Assembly: GCF_003729955.1 (NCBI RefSeq)
Contig: NZ_RJTX01000002.1
Span: 124,001 to 188,000 of the forward strand
Length of the DNA: 64,000 bases
Direction: 5' to 3'
DNA from: Chryseobacterium daecheongense
GTDB lineage: Bacteria; Bacteroidota; Bacteroidia; Flavobacteriales; Weeksellaceae
The translations under genes were made by a program, and so were the position numbers. How positions within the stretch are numbered: the first letter of the stretch is position 1; each line of letters starts with the position of its first letter. Below are positions 59,962 to 64,000 of this stretch, piece after piece. The notes under the pieces are model-generated. The model was not told the DNA's origin. It ran no database searches and was given only the letters and a program-made list of their open reading frames with translations.

Positions 59962-60432
59962 ATGAACTATCAACTGGACGAAATAGACAAGAAGATTCTT
60001 GATTTCTTAGTAGAAAACACAAGAATGCCTTTTACTGAAATTGCAAAGCAGATGGATGTTTCTGCGGGTACAATTCACGTAAGAGTGAAAAAAATGGAAG
60101 ATGCAGGAATTATTTTGGGATCATCTCTTAATATTGATTATGGTAAATTAGATTACCATTTTACAGCTTTTATCGGAATCCTTTTAACTAAATCAAACCG
60201 TACTCAAGAGGTTTTAAAAGAATTATCTACAATTCCTAACGTAATTGAGGCTAGTGTAATCTCCGGAAAATATAACATTTTCTGTAAAGTGAAAGCTAAA
60301 AATACGGATGATGCAAAAAGAATCATTTATCAGATCGATGACATCCAGGATGTAATGAGAACTGAAAGTATGATCTCTATGGAAGAATACTTAAGCGACA
60401 AAAACAGATTAATCAACGCTATTTCTGTATAG
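59962..60432 (+). CDS. Lrp/AsnC-family transcriptional regulator
   Basis: A 156-residue regulator: N-terminal winged HTH (LDEIDKKILDFLVENTRMPFTEIAKQMDVSAGTIHVRVKKMEDAGII), then the RAM ligand-binding domain (VIEASVISGKYNIFCKVKAKNTDDAKRII and the GxxD-like DVMRTESMISMEEYL). These regulators sense amino acids or related small molecules. The gene is single, with its own promoter and terminator. Confidence 0.95.
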   Translation: MNYQLDEIDKKILDFLVENTRMPFTEIAKQMDVSAGTIHVRVKKMEDAGIILGSSLNIDYGKLDYHFTAFIGILLTKSNRTQEVLKELSTIPNVIEASVISGKYNIFCKVKAKNTDDAKRIIYQIDDIQDVMRTESMISMEEYLSDKNRLINAISV

Positions 60433-60460
60433 TCAAATATTAAACTAGTAAATATATCAG

Positions 60461-60496
60461 AGAACTTATGAAATTCTTCATAAGTTCTTTATTTTT
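60461..60496 (+). terminator. Terminator after the Lrp gene; its T run overlaps the next gene's -7 box
   Basis: AGAACTTATGAA (60461-60472) pairs with TTCATAAGTTCT (60477-60488), then TTATTTTTG. The same T run supplies the TATTTTTG box at 60490. Confidence 0.85.
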
Positions 60497-60497
60497 G
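60490..60497 (+). promoter_or_regulatory. Candidate -7 box, 4 bases before the ATG
   Basis: TATTTTTG ends 4 bases before the ATG at 60502. If used, the mRNA would begin at or next to the start codon. It lies inside the T run of the upstream terminator. Confidence 0.5.
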
Positions 60498-60501
60498 TAG
60501 T

Positions 60502-60882
60502 ATGAAAGAAGAATACAGCTATTTTGATGAAGATCCGAAGAAAGGGACCGGTTTTATTTTAACCATAGTTGCCTTACTTGTATTTACGATTATGGGCTTG
60601 GGAATTGATATCGATGAGTATGTACAGCACGAATACCTGAATATCCCGAGGTGGTATTTCTATGTGATCTTTACCATTGATGCATTAATGATGATAAGTC
60701 TTGTGCTGATGTTCTTTTACCGGAAAATGGGGATCTTTATGTTCCCAGCTTTATTGATATTGCATTTCTTTATGCACAATTATTATCTTTCAACATTCTT
60801 ATATACGGATGTGACCAATCTTTTCCTGTTTACAGGATTCGGGATGTTGGCGATTATTCCTAAATGGAAGTTTTTTAAGTAA
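60502..60882 (+). CDS. Small membrane protein of unknown function
   Basis: A 126-residue protein with about four transmembrane helices (for example TGFILTIVALLVFTIMGLG and WYFYVIFTIDALMMISLVLMFF). The N-terminus is acidic (MKEEYSYFDEDPKKG). I do not recognise a family. The gene stands alone between the Lrp gene and the transketolase cluster, and a shared terminator follows. Confidence 0.75.
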   Translation: MKEEYSYFDEDPKKGTGFILTIVALLVFTIMGLGIDIDEYVQHEYLNIPRWYFYVIFTIDALMMISLVLMFFYRKMGIFMFPALLILHFFMHNYYLSTFLYTDVTNLFLFTGFGMLAIIPKWKFFK

Positions 60883-60908
60883 GAGTAAAACGAAAAAATT
60901 AAAAATAA

Positions 60909-60937
60909 AAAAGTCCTCAATTCTGAGGACTTTTATT
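60909..60937. terminator. Bidirectional terminator between convergent genes
   Basis: AAAAGTCCTCA (60909-60919) pairs with TGAGGACTTTT (60924-60934); A run before it and T run after it. It separates the small membrane protein and the transketolase unit. Confidence 0.85.
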
Positions 60938-60955
60938 ATATTATTTTAGTTGTAA

Positions 60956-61900
60956 TTAAGCTAAAATTCTCTTCACCGCTTCTTTTACAGCCGCAGCATC
61001 GATTTTGTACTTCTTCATCAATTCAGCTGGTGTTGCAGATTCTCCGAAAGTATCATTCACTGCTACGAATTCCTGTCTTGTAGGTCTTCTTCTTGCTAAC
61101 ATTCCCGCAACAGATTCTCCTAATCCTCCAAGATAGTTGTGTTCTTCAGCCGTAACAATTTTTCCTGTTTTTTCAACTGATTTTAAGATGATCTCTTCAT
61201 CCAAAGGCTTAATCGTGTGAATGTTGATTACCTCACAAGAGATACCTTCTTTTTCAAGCTCATCAGCAGCAACAAGAGATTCCCAAACCAGGTGACCTGT
61301 TGCAACAATTGTTACATCCGTTCCTTCCTGTAGCATAATTCCTTTTCCGATTTCGAAAGGCATATCTTCAGGAATGAATACAGGAACTGTAGGTCTTCCG
61401 AATCTTAAATATACAGGACCTTTGTGATCTGCAATGGCAATAGTAGCCGCTTTTGTCTGGTTATAATCACAAGGGTTGATCACCGTCATTCCCGGAAGCA
61501 TTTTCATCATACCGATATCTTCCAAAACCTGGTGAGTTGCCCCGTCTTCTCCTAAAGTAAGACCCGCGTGAGAAGCACAGATTTTTACATTTTTATCGGA
61601 GTAAGCAATAGACTGACGGATCTGATCATAAACTCTTGAAGTAGAGAAGTTCGCAAAAGTTCCTGTGAAAGGAATTTTTCCTGTAATGCTAAGACCTGCT
61701 GCAATACCCATCATATTTGCTTCAGCAATACCTATTTGAAAGAATCTTTCCGGAGCCTTTTCAATGAATTTTTCCATCTTCAAAGACCCGATAAGGTCTG
61801 CACAAAGAGCTACCACATTAGGATTTTTATCAGCAAGTTCTGCTAATCCTGCTCCAAATCCGGAACGAGTGTCCTTTTTTTCTGTATATGTATATTTCAT
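60956..61900 (-). CDS. Transketolase, C-terminal half
   Basis: Second half of a split transketolase, 314 residues: pyrimidine-binding domain with [60 protein letters not shown], and a C-terminal transketolase domain with [18 protein letters not shown]. Together with the N-terminal half 1.2 kb upstream it would form the complete thiamine-diphosphate enzyme of the pentose phosphate pathway. It is the last gene of its unit; the unrelated protein gene upstream ends 10 bases before it. Confidence 0.92.
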   Translation of the reverse strand: MKYTYTEKKDTRSGFGAGLAELADKNPNVVALCADLIGSLKMEKFIEKAPERFFQIGIAEANMMGIAAGLSITGKIPFTGTFANFSTSRVYDQIRQSIAYSDKNVKICASHAGLTLGEDGATHQVLEDIGMMKMLPGMTVINPCDYNQTKAATIAIADHKGPVYLRFGRPTVPVFIPEDMPFEIGKGIMLQEGTDVTIVATGHLVWESLVAADELEKEGISCEVINIHTIKPLDEEIILKSVEKTGKIVTAEEHNYLGGLGESVAGMLARRRPTRQEFVAVNDTFGESATPAELMKKYKIDAAAVKEAVKRILA

Positions 61901-61910
61901 TTTTATTTTT

Positions 61911-63056
61911 TTAATCGAGATTTTTTAAATAGTTTTTTAATTTCTTCTGATCAGATTCATCAAGTTGGTCATGAACTTCGTTGAGGTATAAAACTTCCCT
62001 TCGTATTTCATCAAGGGTAAGCTTAATTCCTACATTATGGCTTCCGGATTGGGTAAGATACATATCGCACATTTGACCTACATAGTTTTTCAAATGCTTT
62101 TTCAAGTCCTTATTTTTAAATTCCGGAAGGTCTTTTTCAAAGTTTTTGCAGTGTTTTGGCAACCCTTTCCAAAGATTTTCATTGGGGATATTGGTAATGG
62201 CCAGACTTCCGTCTTCATCCTGAGCTTTTTTATACTCGGAAACATAATCCGGGATAGCATAATAATTATCATATGCATAAGGATCAGCTACAGCGGCAAC
62301 AGAATCTACGGCAACATCGGCGGAATCTGCCGAAGCATATTCTTCATCCATTTTTTTATAAGCAAGCATGATAGAATCCATTTTTCTCTGTTGGTCTGTC
62401 ATTGCTCTTTTATGATCGAAATAAATGAAGTCTTTAGAATCTTTTATAGATGTTAAAACAATATACTCTTTGCTGTATTCCTTTTCTGGAGCACCTTTTA
62501 AGATCATTCCGTTCAGCCCCGAATTTTTAAGTTTGGATTTCCCAACATACTGATTAATAATCCCGTTCAATACTGAAAAATTATTGACAGGTGATTTTTC
62601 ATCAATACAAAGTTTCATTTTCTCATCTTTTCTTCCACCATCTTTTAAGCTTAATAAAAAATGAGAACAAGGGATTCCTAAAATAGTTTCCTTGGTATCC
62701 AGTTTTTCAACTTCCAGTGTGAATGATTCTTTTTCAGGTTCACCATAACCGGAATAACCGCCCATACCATAAAGCATCCAGGAATTTAAAGAACTATTAA
62801 GACGGTTGTTCATAGCCAAAGAAACAACTGTGGTTCCTAATCCGTCTGTATAATAATACATAGGAATATCCTTAAAGCTTGTTTGAGTAAGGAATTCATT
62901 CGTATTACTTGCATACATTTTAAGAGCAGGTTGAGGAGTATTATTTTCGACATACTGATAATTCAGCTCTTTGGCGAAAGAAATTTTCTTCTCTTGAGCA
63001 GCTCCAAAAATAAAAGAGGCGGTAAGACAGATTAAGAGGAGTTTCTTCATGGTCAA
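61911..63056 (-). CDS. Secreted protein of unknown function between the transketolase halves
   Basis: A 381-residue exported protein with signal peptide ([19 protein letters not shown]). Seen are a beta-rich N-terminal half ([35 protein letters not shown]), as in DUF4412 and GLPGLI-type envelope proteins, and an acidic middle ([26 protein letters not shown]). The C-terminal 60 residues are charged and helical. It lies in the same direction as both transketolase genes, with gaps of 10 and 25 bases, and is probably part of the same transcript. Confidence 0.75.
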   Translation of the reverse strand: MTMKKLLLICLTASFIFGAAQEKKISFAKELNYQYVENNTPQPALKMYASNTNEFLTQTSFKDIPMYYYTDGLGTTVVSLAMNNRLNSSLNSWMLYGMGGYSGYGEPEKESFTLEVEKLDTKETILGIPCSHFLLSLKDGGRKDEKMKLCIDEKSPVNNFSVLNGIINQYVGKSKLKNSGLNGMILKGAPEKEYSKEYIVLTSIKDSKDFIYFDHKRAMTDQQRKMDSIMLAYKKMDEEYASADSADVAVDSVAAVADPYAYDNYYAIPDYVSEYKKAQDEDGSLAITNIPNENLWKGLPKHCKNFEKDLPEFKNKDLKKHLKNYVGQMCDMYLTQSGSHNVGIKLTLDEIRREVLYLNEVHDQLDESDQKKLKNYLKNLD

Positions 63057-63081
63057 CTTTAATAAATGTGATGGTAAGAGA

Positions 63082-63933
63082 TTAGTAATCAGAAGGTGCT
63101 TCTAAATATAATTGTTTGAAAGCAGTATCCAGTTGCTCATCATTAGGAGCTTTTCCGTGCCAAGCATGAGACCCCATCATATAATCCACTCCATAACCCA
63201 TTTCCGTATGAAGAATGATCGCTACAGGTTTCCCTTTTCCTGTTTCTGTTTTTGCTTTTTCAAGAATAGCAATAACAGCTTCAAGATCATTACCGTTTTT
63301 CTCTTCTAAAACCGTCCATCCGAACGCTTCAAGCTTAGCATGAAGATTACCTAAACTTAATACATCATCTGTATCTCCATCGATCTGACGGCCATTGTAG
63401 TCGATAGTAGAAATAATATTGTCTACTTTCTTAGCTGCTGCAAACATCAATGCTTCCCAGATTTGACCTTCCTGAAGCTCGCCGTCTCCATGCAAAGAGT
63501 ACACCAGTGAATTGTCACCATCTAATTTTTTACCCAATGCAACACCCAAAGCTACAGATAATCCCTGTCCAAGAGATCCTGAAGCGATACGGATACCTGG
63601 TAAACCTTCATGAGTGGTAGGGTGACCCTGTAATCTTGAATCTAATTTTCTGAATGTTCTCAGTTCGTCTACCGGGAAGAAATCGAATCTTGCCAAAGTA
63701 GAGTAGTACACCGGTGAAATATGCCCGTTAGAAAGATAAAAATGATCTTCATTTTTGCCCTCCATTGTGAAAGGAAGATGATAGTTCATTACCTTTCCGT
63801 AAAGTGCTGTGAAGTATTCCGTACAACCTAAACTTCCGCCCGGATGTCCTGAATTAACAGCGTGAACCATTCTTAAAATGTCTCTTCTGATTTGCGTAGT
63901 AAGAGATTTTAACTCTTCGATACTTTTACTCAT
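63082..63933 (-). CDS. Transketolase, N-terminal half
   Basis: First half of a split transketolase, 283 residues, with the thiamine-diphosphate-binding domain: NSGHPGGSLGCTEYFTALYG (His30 region), HGDGELQEGQIWEAL (149-161, the GDG ThDP motif), STIDYNGRQIDG and the later GYGVDYMMGSHAWHGKAPN. The partner half is 1.2 kb downstream in the same direction. Split transketolases are widespread in bacteria and archaea. The window ends 67 bases upstream of its start, with only AT-rich sequence visible. Confidence 0.93.
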   Translation of the reverse strand: MSKSIEELKSLTTQIRRDILRMVHAVNSGHPGGSLGCTEYFTALYGKVMNYHLPFTMEGKNEDHFYLSNGHISPVYYSTLARFDFFPVDELRTFRKLDSRLQGHPTTHEGLPGIRIASGSLGQGLSVALGVALGKKLDGDNSLVYSLHGDGELQEGQIWEALMFAAAKKVDNIISTIDYNGRQIDGDTDDVLSLGNLHAKLEAFGWTVLEEKNGNDLEAVIAILEKAKTETGKGKPVAIILHTEMGYGVDYMMGSHAWHGKAPNDEQLDTAFKQLYLEAPSDY

Positions 63934-64000
63934 TATATCTGATTTATTTGCACGCGAATTTACAAATTTTTAATGGCTTACGGAAATGTAAAATCCGAGC

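Noticed and set aside
1..64000. CRISPR arrays, prophage or rRNA operon
   Set aside because: No evenly spaced repeats, no phage structural genes and no rRNA sequence were seen in the window.

Overview
The window looks like chromosomal DNA of a flavobacterium, most likely Chryseobacterium or a close Weeksellaceae relative. It is AT-rich, has few Shine-Dalgarno sequences, and carries many promoters of the Bacteroidetes type (TAnnTTTG at -7). It also holds the gldKLMN block of the type IX secretion system, GldL-GldN sequences of flavobacterial type, a DUF4270 lipoprotein and Chryseobacterium-like small HTH proteins. I see no prophage, CRISPR array, rRNA operon or complete insertion sequence.

Layout. 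1-0.75 kb: the end of an AraC-type regulator overlapping a receiver-like protein that lacks its phospho-acceptor Asp. 1.3-4.6 kb: recG, a membrane protein and a secreted thioredoxin (minus strand). 4.6-12 kb: three POT-family peptide transporters and a dipeptidyl peptidase IV, a peptide-feeding block with several separate promoters and terminators. 12.2-18 kb: a TPR/transmembrane/LuxR-type regulator, a shortened paralogue that kept the membrane and HTH parts, and three tandem secreted proteins with a probable C1q-like C-terminus. The region before the short paralogue and the region before the secreted-protein operon share a promoter module with matching spacing; this is the most interesting signal I found. 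18.2-19.8 kb: two overlapping HTH genes and two small proteins of unknown role.

19.8-30 kb: a short alpha-glucan phosphorylase-like protein whose PLP lysine appears to be replaced, a stand-alone PD-(D/E)XK-like protein, a DinB-like protein, mtaB, an FMN glutamate-synthase-like protein, an FKBP-like lipoprotein, hslR, aroK, a tRNA Lys-Leu-Lys cluster and panC. 29.7-38.8 kb: a half-length glycogen-synthase-like protein, a DUF4270 lipoprotein, glmS and gldK-gldL-gldM-gldN (type IX secretion and gliding motor). 38.9-50 kb: an FAD oxidoreductase, a SemiSWEET sugar transporter, two lipoproteins, a complete RND efflux system (adaptor, pump, outer-membrane channel) and an M20 peptidase. 50.3-64 kb: tRNA-Ser, asparaginase, a TrmH-type methyltransferase, rsmE, a four-helix-bundle gene framed by a 23-bp inverted repeat, tsaD back to back with a giant TamB-like protein, an Lrp regulator, and the two halves of a split transketolase separated by an unrelated secreted-protein gene.

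CDS starts were moved from the longest reading frame wherever a promoter box, a terminator or a non-ATG codon made the shorter start more likely. All functional names rest on reading motifs by eye; no database search was possible.
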